Under the pieces are notes generated by a model that saw only the letters and a list, made by a program, of their open reading frames with translations, was not told the DNA's origin and searched no databases. Below are positions 6,410 to 14,593 of a DNA stretch of 22,443 nucleotides, piece after piece. How positions within the stretch are numbered: position 1 is the stretch's first letter; every line of letters begins with the position of its first letter. Source of the stretch: an uncultured Methylobacillus sp. (GTDB lineage: Bacteria; Pseudomonadota; Gammaproteobacteria; Burkholderiales; Methylophilaceae); the NCBI GenBank assembly GCA_946481235.1, contig CAMLME010000007.1:1-22443 (forward strand), in the 5' to 3' direction. A program made the translations under genes and the position numbers.

Positions 6410-8767
6410 TCACTTAGAGCTGATCTCCCACCACCGCGGCAACAGCTCCCTGATTTCCGGCTGCGAGTAGCGCTCGTCGATCAGATGAATCACGCCGCGG
6501 TCGTCCTTGGTGCGAATGACGCGCCCCGCCGCCTGCACCACCTTCTGCATGCCGGGATAGAGGTAGGTGTATTCGTAGCCCAGGCCGAAGATGTTCTCCA
6601 TGCGCACGCGCATCTGCTCGTTGATTTCGTTGATCTGCGGTAATCCTATCGTGGCAATGAACGCACCCACCAGGCGATCCCCCGGCAGGTCGATCGCTTC
6701 GCCGAATGAACCGCCCAGCACCGCAAAGGCAATGCCTTCCGAAGTCGGGGTGAAGCGATTGATGAATTCCTCGCGCTCTGCCTCGTTCATCATCCGCGAT
6801 TGCTGCCGGATGGGGATTTCCGGGAAGCGCTCGCTGAACGTTTCGTACACCTGCTGCAGGTAGTCGAAGCTGCTGACGAACAGCAGATAGTTACCGGGCT
6901 GCTCCCGGTATTGTTTCGCCATCAGCTGAGCTATGGGCATGATGGAATAGCGCCGCCGGAGGTAGCGGGTCGAGATGTGGTCGACGACCTTGACCTTCAA
7001 CTGCTCCGGCTGGAAAGGCGATTGCACGTCGATGAACGGCGTTTTGTCGGGCAGCCCCAGCATGTCGCTGTAAAAATGGGAGGGGCTGAGCGTCGCCGAA
7101 AACAGCGTCGCGGATTGCGCGGCCTCGAACCGCGTTTTGAGGAAAGGCGCCGGGACGACATTGCGGATGCACAGCACCGTATTCTCATGCAGCAGGCTGG
7201 TGCGATTTTCGCTGCGCGTGATATCGAACATCGAATGTGGCCCGAACGAATCGGCCAGGGTGACGAACTGCAAGGCGTCGAAATAGAAATTGAGCAGTCC
7301 GGCGTCGTTGGTCGTAGGGTGCTCCGCCAGAAAATCCGTCACACGCGTCACCACCCGCTGCAGCGCAAACTGCAGCTCTTCGTCAATGGTGGGATACACC
7401 TCATACGTCGCTTCCTGATCCTGCACCAGCCGGGTCCAGGCCAGGCTCAGCTTGTCGAACACCGATTTCAGCGCTTTGGGCGCACCCTGCCGCATGTGCT
7501 CGAAGGCAAACTGATCCAGCTCCGCGCTGTACATCTTGCGCCCGCGCTCGATCATGTTGTGCGCCTCGTCCACCAGCACGCTGACGCGCCACTCGTTCAT
7601 TACCGTGCCGGCGTACAGCACGGCGTACAAGTCGAAGTAATAGTTGTAATCCCCCACCACTACATCGCTCCAGCTCACCAGGTCCTGCCCCAGGTAATAC
7701 GGGCAGACCTGATGTTTACGCGCGACGTCGCGCAGCGTGTCGCGGTCCATCATGCCGCGATCCAGCGCTTCGATGCGCGCTCCCGGCAGCCGGTCGTAAA
7801 AGCCTTTCGCGAGCGGGCAGGATTCGCCGTGACAGGATTTCTCCGGGTGTTCGCAGGCCTTCTCGCGCGCTACCAGTTCCAGCGTGCGCAGTTTCAGCGT
7901 AGGGTTGGCCTCTTGCACCACCGTCAACGCATCCAGCGCCAGCTTGCGCCCGGAGGTCTTGGCGGTGAGGAAGAAAATCTTGTCGAGTTTCTTTTCCGGC
8001 ATGGCCTTCAGTAGCGGGAACAAGGTACCCAGCGTCTTGCCGATGCCGGTCGTGGCCTGCGCCATCATGCATTTGCCGAGGCTGGCCGTTTTATAAACCG
8101 ATTCGGATAAATGCCGCTGCCCGGCGCGGAAAGTGGGGTGCGGGAATTTCAGCGCGGCGAGCTGCTGGTTTCGTGCCATGCGGTGCGCTACTTCGCGGTC
8201 CGCCCACGCCTGCAGCATGTCGCATTGCTGCGCGAAATAGGCTTCCAGTTCGGGGGCGGAATACAGTTCGCTAAGGGGAAACTCGTTTTTGCTGGAGACG
8301 TTGTAATACACCAGTGCCGCGTTGATTTCGTCCAGGCCGCGTTCATCCGCCAGCAGCCAGGCATATATCTTGGCCTGCGCCCAATGCAGATGTCGATGGT
8401 TCTCCGGCATGCGTTCCAGCAGGCCTTTGAAAGTCTTGATCTCTTCGAGCTGGTTCTCGTCAGGGTCGTAGCCGTCGGCACGACCGCGGACAAAAATATT
8501 CTTGTACTCGCCGGTGAGCGTGATTTCTGTCTGGTAGCCGGGCGGTCGCCGTGAGGTGACCGTGTTGTGCCCCATCATGCCTTCCAGCGCGGTGGGCGAG
8601 GGCGTGAAGCGCTGGTCGAGGTCGCCGATGCGTGCGACCAGGTCGCATAACGCCCGGACGGAGATGACATACCTGAACGGATCGGACGGATTTTCCGAAA
8701 CGGTCAGGCTTTGAGCGAGCTTGATGATGAAAGGCCTTCCAGGCAGGAGCTGGTGAAAGTATAGCAA
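6410..8767 (-). CDS. PD-(D/E)XK nuclease fused to XPD/DinG-type iron-sulphur DNA helicase
   Basis: Large DNA repair-type enzyme (785 residues). The N-terminal third looks like a Cas4/RecB-type PD-(D/E)XK nuclease: H67 in GHNTV, D98 in VRGRADGYD, E109-I-K111 in EEIKTF, and Q131 with Y135 in AQAKIYAW. The rest is an SF2 Rad3/XPD/DinG helicase. Walker A is TTGIGKT (239-245). Four cysteines C305, C312, C317 and C355 form the 4Fe-4S motif. The Walker B DEAH box is at 400-403, and motif VI QAAGRVIR starts at 745. Expected activity is ATP-driven 5'-3' unwinding with single-strand cleavage (inference). The start is unusual: no ATG or GTG exists upstream of the conserved region. The TTG at 8767 follows GAGGG with 8-base spacing and is preferred over the TTG at 8782. 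Divergent from tamA; likely cotranscribed with the 84-residue gene. Confidence 0.9.
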   Translation of the reverse strand: MLYFHQLLPGRPFIIKLAQSLTVSENPSDPFRYVISVRALCDLVARIGDLDQRFTPSPTALEGMMGHNTVTSRRPPGYQTEITLTGEYKNIFVRGRADGYDPDENQLEEIKTFKGLLERMPENHRHLHWAQAKIYAWLLADERGLDEINAALVYYNVSSKNEFPLSELYSAPELEAYFAQQCDMLQAWADREVAHRMARNQQLAALKFPHPTFRAGQRHLSESVYKTASLGKCMMAQATTGIGKTLGTLFPLLKAMPEKKLDKIFFLTAKTSGRKLALDALTVVQEANPTLKLRTLELVAREKACEHPEKSCHGESCPLAKGFYDRLPGARIEALDRGMMDRDTLRDVARKHQVCPYYLGQDLVSWSDVVVGDYNYYFDLYAVLYAGTVMNEWRVSVLVDEAHNMIERGRKMYSAELDQFAFEHMRQGAPKALKSVFDKLSLAWTRLVQDQEATYEVYPTIDEELQFALQRVVTRVTDFLAEHPTTNDAGLLNFYFDALQFVTLADSFGPHSMFDITRSENRTSLLHENTVLCIRNVVPAPFLKTRFEAAQSATLFSATLSPSHFYSDMLGLPDKTPFIDVQSPFQPEQLKVKVVDHISTRYLRRRYSIMPIAQLMAKQYREQPGNYLLFVSSFDYLQQVYETFSERFPEIPIRQQSRMMNEAEREEFINRFTPTSEGIAFAVLGGSFGEAIDLPGDRLVGAFIATIGLPQINEINEQMRVRMENIFGLGYEYTYLYPGMQKVVQAAGRVIRTKDDRGVIHLIDERYSQPEIRELLPRWWEISSK

Positions 8768-8823
8768 TTCGACCGCCCTCAAGACAGCCGCGTTCGTTAG
8801 ATACGCGCGGCCGAACTAACCGG

Positions 8824-8851
8824 TTTCCACCGAAACTTTTATTGTTATAAG
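8824..8851 (+). promoter_or_regulatory. Possible sigma-70 promoter for tamAB
   Basis: TTTCCA (8824-8829), 16 bases, TATAAG (8846-8851), followed by a G-run (8851-8855) that is the only Shine-Dalgarno-like sequence before the tamA ATG at 8868. The resulting leader would be only about 10 bases, which weakens the call. Confidence 0.25.
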
Positions 8852-8867
8852 GGGGTCCAGCTTAAGC

Positions 8868-10658
8868 ATGACCAACATCCCTCATACTTCCTTATCCGGC
8901 CGCGCCAACAAGACAATCTTATTTGCGTTGCTTCTCAGCTTGTCCATCAGCGCACAAGCGGAATATGAGGTAAAAATCGATGCGCCCAAACCGCTGCGCG
9001 ACGTTCTGGTGCAGTTTCTCGATCTTTCCCGCTACAAAAACCGGAAGGACCTGAGCGAGGATCAATTCAACTTCATGTTGGCCACGGTGGAAGAACAAGT
9101 GGCCAAGCTGGTAGCCACCGAAGGCTATTTTTCACCCAGGACGGTCGTCAAGGTGACGCAGGCTAATGGCAAGCAGAGCATCCATATAGACGTCGACCCC
9201 GGGCCGCGCAGCTATATTTCGCTGGTCGACCTGGCGGTGCAAGGCCCCGCTGGGCAGGACTCTCCCAGCCAGATTGCTCGATTGCTCAAACAATGGCCAC
9301 TGATCAAAGGGGCACCCTTTCGCCAGGAGGATTGGGATAACGCCAAGCGCCAAAGCCTGCAACAGTTGCGCAATCATTTGTATGCGGCCGCTCAGATAAC
9401 CTCTTCCGAAGCCCGCATACTGGCCGACCAACAGCAGGCGGAGCTTTCCGTGGATTACGAAAGCGGCCCGCCGTTTAAGCTCGGTCCCTTGCAGGTAAAA
9501 GGCGCTCAACGTTATCCGCAATGGATCGTGCAGAACGTCAGCCCGCTGAACGAGGGGGAGCCTTATGACGCCGAACGCTTGCTTGCCTTGCAGCGCCAAA
9601 TCATCCGCACGCCTTACTACAGCAATGCCGTGGTCGATATCGAACGCGACCCAGCACATGCCGATCGCACACCGGTGACCGTTGCGGTGACAGAATTCCC
9701 TACGCAACGCATAAGCGCCGGGGTGGGCTATTCGACCGATACGGGCGCCAGCATCGAAGGCCACTATGGGCATAACGACGTTTTCGGCAAGGCCTGGGTG
9801 CTCGATACCCAGGCCAAGATCGAGCAGGAGCAGCAGACGGCCAGCCTGAATCTGGCTATGCCGCCCGACAGGAGCAATTTCGTCAACAGTGCAGACCTTT
9901 CCTACACGCGCACGACCCTGGAAGGGATCGACCTGCGTAGCATACGCTACGGTCTGTGGCGGTCCCGGGTCACCGATAAGCTGGATCTGGCCTTCAAGCT
10001 TCAGTATTACCAGGACAGTCTGGAGCAACTCAATGGCGCCGATATTCCATCGGACATCATCGTGCGGCCGGGGGATCATCAAGCCTTGATGACAAGCGTG
10101 GAATGGACAGTCCGCAAAGTGGATGACCTGGTGTTTCCGCGTCGCGGCTATATTGTTTCCAACATGCTGGGCGTTGCGTTGAAGAGTGCGCTCAGCGACG
10201 AGACCTTTCTCCGTGCGCAAACCCGGCTGCGGCATTTCTTCCCCGTGGGGCAGCGTGATTTGGTCATGTTGAGTGCTAACCTGGGCGCTGTCATTGCCAG
10301 GCGCGGCGACGACATTTCCATCCCGGCGTCGTTACTGTTCCGCGCAGGCGGTACTGAAACCGTACGCGGCTACGATTATCTCTCCATCGGAAATTCGGTC
10401 GGCGGAACGGTGTACCCCACGCGCTACATGGCTGCTGGCAGCATTGAGTACCAGCATTGGTTTCTGCCGAAATGGGGCGCGGCTGTGTTTTATGACATCG
10501 GTACGGCGACCGACAACTGGCCCGACAAGGAAATTTTCCAGGGCGTGGGAGTGGGTGCTCGCTGGCGCAGCCCGGTGGGGCCGGTAAACGCCGATCTGGC
10601 GTATGGGATAGAGCGCGGGGAAATACATCCGCACTTTTCCCTGAGCATCGCTTTTTGA
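8868..10658 (+). CDS. tamA: Outer membrane translocation and assembly module TamA (Omp85 family)
   Basis: Outer-membrane beta-barrel of the Omp85/BamA superfamily (596 residues) that works with inner-membrane TamB to insert certain outer-membrane proteins and, in newer work, to support phospholipid transport. Signal peptide at about 1-31 (ILFALLLSLSISAQA before EYEVKID). POTRA-like domains fill roughly residues 32-270, for example the GPPFKLGPLQVKGAQ segment. The 16-strand barrel follows from about 275 (RISAGVGYSTDTGASIEG). The barrel-lid loop motif VRGY is at 499-502 in FRAGGTETVRGYDYLS. The chain ends in an aromatic residue (FSLSIAF), as expected for the C-terminal barrel strand. Only one base separates its stop from the tamB ATG, so expression is probably coupled. 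A normal-length, intact member. Confidence 0.95.
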   Translation: MTNIPHTSLSGRANKTILFALLLSLSISAQAEYEVKIDAPKPLRDVLVQFLDLSRYKNRKDLSEDQFNFMLATVEEQVAKLVATEGYFSPRTVVKVTQANGKQSIHIDVDPGPRSYISLVDLAVQGPAGQDSPSQIARLLKQWPLIKGAPFRQEDWDNAKRQSLQQLRNHLYAAAQITSSEARILADQQQAELSVDYESGPPFKLGPLQVKGAQRYPQWIVQNVSPLNEGEPYDAERLLALQRQIIRTPYYSNAVVDIERDPAHADRTPVTVAVTEFPTQRISAGVGYSTDTGASIEGHYGHNDVFGKAWVLDTQAKIEQEQQTASLNLAMPPDRSNFVNSADLSYTRTTLEGIDLRSIRYGLWRSRVTDKLDLAFKLQYYQDSLEQLNGADIPSDIIVRPGDHQALMTSVEWTVRKVDDLVFPRRGYIVSNMLGVALKSALSDETFLRAQTRLRHFFPVGQRDLVMLSANLGAVIARRGDDISIPASLLFRAGGTETVRGYDYLSIGNSVGGTVYPTRYMAAGSIEYQHWFLPKWGAAVFYDIGTATDNWPDKEIFQGVGVGARWRSPVGPVNADLAYGIERGEIHPHFSLSIAF

Positions 10659-10659
10659 G

Positions 10660-13600
10660 ATGGCGCAAGCGCATTCCAGAAATCAGCTGCATTCCAGAAA
10701 ATGGCTGGGAATCGTGTTGCTACTATGCGTGTCGGGCATGCTGGCGGCTGCTTGGGTTACGGCCATCAATACCGAGTTCGGGGCACGCATGGTCTGGCGC
10801 ATCGCCACCACGATGGTGCCCGAGCTGACGGGCGAGTATGAGAGCGGTACGCTCAGCCATGGTCTGCAACTGCAGCAGGTGCAGTACCAGGATGCGGAAC
10901 GAAAGGTCGCGATAGACCGCTTACGCTCGGATTGGCAATTCCAATGGTCGCCATTAAAGCTGACGGTAGCCGAACTCGCGCTTGGTCAGGTCGAGGTCAC
11001 GCTGCTGCCTTCGCCGCCTGAACCGCGCACATTGCCGGATAGCCTGCGCCTCCCGCTCGCGCTTGATCTCAGGCGGGTCACAGTGCAGAAACTGACGCTG
11101 AAAACCACGAATGCAAGCTTTGCGTTTTCCGGGATTAAGCTTCATGCCAGCACCGATAAAGTTCACCATGCGCTGGTGTTGGAGCAGGCGGATACGCCCG
11201 TGGGCAAGGCGAACTTGCAGTTGAGCCTGAATGGCGACAAGCCCTTTGCCCTGAATGGCCAGGCCAGCCTGAGCGGCAGCACCGCGCAGGACGCCAGGCT
11301 TCAGGAAACGTACACGGTCCAGGCGCAGATTTTCGGTGCGCTCGCCAATATCGATGTCATTGCCGACATCACCGGCAGCCGGGCACAGGGACGGCTGGAT
11401 ATCGCCTCCACGCCATTTGCGGACATTCCCTTTACCCGCGCCCTTGTCGATATCCGCCAGGTAAATTTGGCAGCATTCCGTTCCGGCTTGCCGAAGACGC
11501 GGATAGATATGCATGCCGACCTCAAGCCTGCTGAAACGCAGCCGCTGGTGGACATCTCGGCGCTGCAAGTGGTCGGGCCGATCTCGATTACCAATGCCAT
11601 TCCGGGCAAGCTCGATCAAGGGCTGCTGCCGGTGGTCTCCATGACCGGTAACGCCCGGCTCGATAAAGATGCGCAAGCGATATCCGCCCTGACCATCAAG
11701 CTTTCCGGCGGGGCGCAGTTGATCGGCAGTGCCCATGGCCGCAGCGCAATCAAAGGCGGACTGGATTTGCAGGCGCAGGGCTTGAACCTGGCTGCGCTGC
11801 ATGGCGCGCTGCGGCCCACGTCGCTGGCGGGTCCACTGACGCTGGTGCTCGAGGAATCCAGGCAGCGCATCCATGTCGATCTGGCGGACAAGGCCTATTC
11901 CATCGCGGCGGATGGCACGATCGATCCTTTTAAATTCGTACTCGAGCATGCCGAACTGAAATCCGGCCCTGCCCAGCTTGTCTTGCAGGGCAATTTGGCC
12001 AGAGATAGGCAGGCGGCCTATGCGGTGAAGGGGACGCTGAGCCAGTTCAACCCCGGCCTATTTTTCAACACCATGCACATCCGGGCGCCGGAGCCGAGCA
12101 GGCAACTCCCCTTCAAGATCTACCAGGCAAACATCAACAGCACGTTCGAGGTGAGCGGCAGGCTTGATCCGTCATTGGTCGCCCTGGCCCGCTTCAACAT
12201 CCATGACAGCACTTACAACAACCTGCCCATGCGCGGCGGCGGCACCCTGCAAGTCGTGAATGAAACGGTGCGGGAGAGTGATGCAACGCTCGACATCGCG
12301 GGTAACAACCTTAACGTCAAAGGCGCATTCGGCAGACCGAACGACACGCTATTGATAGCTGTCGATGCGCCGGCGCTGGATAAGCTGGGCTTCGGCCTAT
12401 CGGGCTTGCTCAAATTGCAGGGCAGTTTTGCCGGCACGCTCAAAAAGCCCAAGGTGATGGCAAACTTCACCGCGAAAGGGCTGCGGTTTGGGGGTCATCG
12501 GCTGGCGAGTGCGGCTGGCCATGTTCAGGCGCTCGGGCTGCCAGCGGATGGTTCCGACGCCACGCTTAAGCTCGATATCGATGCGAGTGGTTACTACCGC
12601 GGAGAAGTCCATTTGGAGCGCTTCAATGCGAATGTTTCCGGCAGCTATGGCTATCATCAAATCCACCTGGCCACCACGGGGCAGTTGCAGGGCCAGAAGA
12701 TGGATCTCCTGCTGGCCGCCAATGGGCGCTTGAAGCAAGCCCAGAATGGCATGGCGTGGTCGGGCATCGTAAGCCAGTTCGATAACCGCGTCTTTCCCCG
12801 TGTGCATCTGGCAAAACCTGTCTCCCTCGATGCGGCATCGCAGCAGCTCAGGCTGGGCAAGACTGCCATCACGATAGAAAAAACCAGTCTCGCACTGGAA
12901 CGCTTTGCCTACGAGAATGGCGCCATAAGCTCTGCCGGCCAGGCCGATGCCGTGCAGGTCGCGAACCTGCTGGCATTAAGGAAGGAGCTTACGGGGGCCG
13001 AACCGTTGCCGGTGCAAACCGATTTGGTGCTGGATGCGCGCTGGGATTTCAAGCTCGCCCGGCAAGCGGAAGGATTTGTGCAAATCGAGCGCCGCAGCGG
13101 CGATATAAGCGGCAAGGGAAAAGCGGGCGATATTTTGCTCGGCTTAGGCAAACTTAAACTCAGGGCCGATCTCAGCGGTAACCAGGCCGCCTTCAATGTA
13201 GAGGCCGATGCCAGTCGCGTCGGTCATCTGCAAGGCAACGGCCATATAGGTTTGATGCCGTCCGGCGACATGCTGACCATTACCTCGCAATCCCCGGTGA
13301 GCGGGCAGGTAACAATGGACATGGAATTGCAAAAGGCCGGCATCCTTGCCGGGCCGCGTATCTCGCTCAATGGTAGGGTGAGCGCTGATCTCAAAATGCA
13401 GGGCACGGTGGGCGGAATCGCGTTGTCCGGGCTGATCAACGGCGATGACATGGCGCTGACCCTGTATGACCAGGGCGTGAAACTGCGCGATGGCACGGCC
13501 CGCCTCGTGCTGCATGATCAGGTGCTGGAAATCAGGCAGGCAGTGTTTCACGGCGGCAAAGGCCAGCTCCGCATCACCGGCAGCATTCCCCTGGACCAGC

Positions 13601-14565
13601 AGCATCCCGAGCTGACCGCCACCATGGTGGCCGATAAATTGCAGCTATTGGCCAAACCGGGATCGCAGCTTACGCTTTCCGGCAATGCCAGGATCACCAA
13701 TAGCGCCGGCCAGCTCGCTGTGGACGGCAAGTTCGTTGTGGATAATGCCTTGTTCAACCTGCCTGAAACGCCGGCCCCCGAGCTGGGCGACGATGTGGTG
13801 GTCGTGCGTAGCAACGAGACTGGATCCGGTCAGGCCAAAGACCGGCAAGCGCCAGCTAGCCCTTTCTCGCCGCTCATCAAGCTGGCGATCGATCTGGGCA
13901 AGGATTTCCGTTTCCGCGGACAAGGTGCCGACCTGCGGATGACCGGCCTCGTCACGATTACCCAACAGCCGAGGCAAGAGCCTAATGCTCAAGGCACAGT
14001 CAACGTGGCGGAAGGGACATTCGAGGCGTTCGGCACCAAGCTTGCCATCGAGCGCGGCATTCTCAACTTTCAGGGTGTGATGGATAACCCCAATATCAAC
14101 ATCAGGGCCATGCGCCGCAATCAGGAAGTGGCGGCCGGCGTCAATGTCACCGGCACGGCAAAAACGCCTAGGGTTATGTTGGTTTCCGAGCCGGACGTGC
14201 CGGAAGAGCAGAAGTTGTCCTGGCTGGTATACGGCCATGCCGGTGGGGGCGGTGGCGAAAGCGGTGCTCGGTTGGCGGCACAAAGAGCTGCTTTGGGACT
14301 GGTTAATAGTGTCGTGGGTGGTAAAAAGCTGGCCAAAAACCTGGGACTGGATGAAATCTCGCTCGAAACGGGGGCTTCTGGCCAACAGCTGGTGACGCTG
14401 GGCAAATCCATCACCGATAAACTCACCCTGGGCTACAAGCAGGGGCTGACCACTGCCGAAAGCGCGTTTGAGCTCACATACCTGCTCTCGCAGCACTGGT
14501 CGGTCGTCACACGCGGCGGCCAGATTCTGGGCATCAGCATACGCTATTCAAATCGGTTCGATTAG
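10660..14565 (+). CDS. tamB: Translocation and assembly module protein TamB (AsmA-like bridge)
   Basis: Very long periplasm-spanning protein (1301 residues) anchored in the inner membrane, partner of TamA. The N-terminal signal anchor is at about residues 14-34 (WLGIVLLLCVSGMLAAAW). The middle is a long repetitive beta-rich region, as in AsmA-like lipid-transfer proteins that form a hydrophobic groove across the periplasm. The C-terminal TamB/DUF490 domain (about 950-1301) contains FEAFGTKLAIERGILNFQG, EPDVPEEQKLSWLVYGHA and YKQGLTTAESAFELTYLLS, and ends ISIRYSNRFD. Length agrees with E. coli TamB (about 1260). The ATG lies one base after the tamA stop. Its 3' end faces selO with 28 bases between stops; I see no obvious terminator hairpin there. 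Confidence 0.95.
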   Translation: MAQAHSRNQLHSRKWLGIVLLLCVSGMLAAAWVTAINTEFGARMVWRIATTMVPELTGEYESGTLSHGLQLQQVQYQDAERKVAIDRLRSDWQFQWSPLKLTVAELALGQVEVTLLPSPPEPRTLPDSLRLPLALDLRRVTVQKLTLKTTNASFAFSGIKLHASTDKVHHALVLEQADTPVGKANLQLSLNGDKPFALNGQASLSGSTAQDARLQETYTVQAQIFGALANIDVIADITGSRAQGRLDIASTPFADIPFTRALVDIRQVNLAAFRSGLPKTRIDMHADLKPAETQPLVDISALQVVGPISITNAIPGKLDQGLLPVVSMTGNARLDKDAQAISALTIKLSGGAQLIGSAHGRSAIKGGLDLQAQGLNLAALHGALRPTSLAGPLTLVLEESRQRIHVDLADKAYSIAADGTIDPFKFVLEHAELKSGPAQLVLQGNLARDRQAAYAVKGTLSQFNPGLFFNTMHIRAPEPSRQLPFKIYQANINSTFEVSGRLDPSLVALARFNIHDSTYNNLPMRGGGTLQVVNETVRESDATLDIAGNNLNVKGAFGRPNDTLLIAVDAPALDKLGFGLSGLLKLQGSFAGTLKKPKVMANFTAKGLRFGGHRLASAAGHVQALGLPADGSDATLKLDIDASGYYRGEVHLERFNANVSGSYGYHQIHLATTGQLQGQKMDLLLAANGRLKQAQNGMAWSGIVSQFDNRVFPRVHLAKPVSLDAASQQLRLGKTAITIEKTSLALERFAYENGAISSAGQADAVQVANLLALRKELTGAEPLPVQTDLVLDARWDFKLARQAEGFVQIERRSGDISGKGKAGDILLGLGKLKLRADLSGNQAAFNVEADASRVGHLQGNGHIGLMPSGDMLTITSQSPVSGQVTMDMELQKAGILAGPRISLNGRVSADLKMQGTVGGIALSGLINGDDMALTLYDQGVKLRDGTARLVLHDQVLEIRQAVFHGGKGQLRITGSIPLDQQHPELTATMVADKLQLLAKPGSQLTLSGNARITNSAGQLAVDGKFVVDNALFNLPETPAPELGDDVVVVRSNETGSGQAKDRQAPASPFSPLIKLAIDLGKDFRFRGQGADLRMTGLVTITQQPRQEPNAQGTVNVAEGTFEAFGTKLAIERGILNFQGVMDNPNINIRAMRRNQEVAAGVNVTGTAKTPRVMLVSEPDVPEEQKLSWLVYGHAGGGGGESGARLAAQRAALGLVNSVVGGKKLAKNLGLDEISLETGASGQQLVTLGKSITDKLTLGYKQGLTTAESAFELTYLLSQHWSVVTRGGQILGISIRYSNRFD

Positions 14566-14593
14566 GCGCATGCCGCTGGTTCTCCGCAAAGGA

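Noticed and set aside
6800..8014. 404-codon open frame on the + strand
   Set aside because: It is antisense to the nuclease-helicase gene, whose Walker, FeS and DEAH motifs are intact. The antisense product has no recognisable domain.
6098..8767. Possible anti-phage defence operon (nuclease-helicase plus small protein)
   Set aside because: There is no second effector, methyltransferase, reverse transcriptase, mobile element or base-composition change nearby, and it sits between housekeeping genes. A repair role is equally likely.
9132..10235. 367-codon open frame on the minus strand
   Set aside because: It lies opposite tamA and has no domain or ribosome site.
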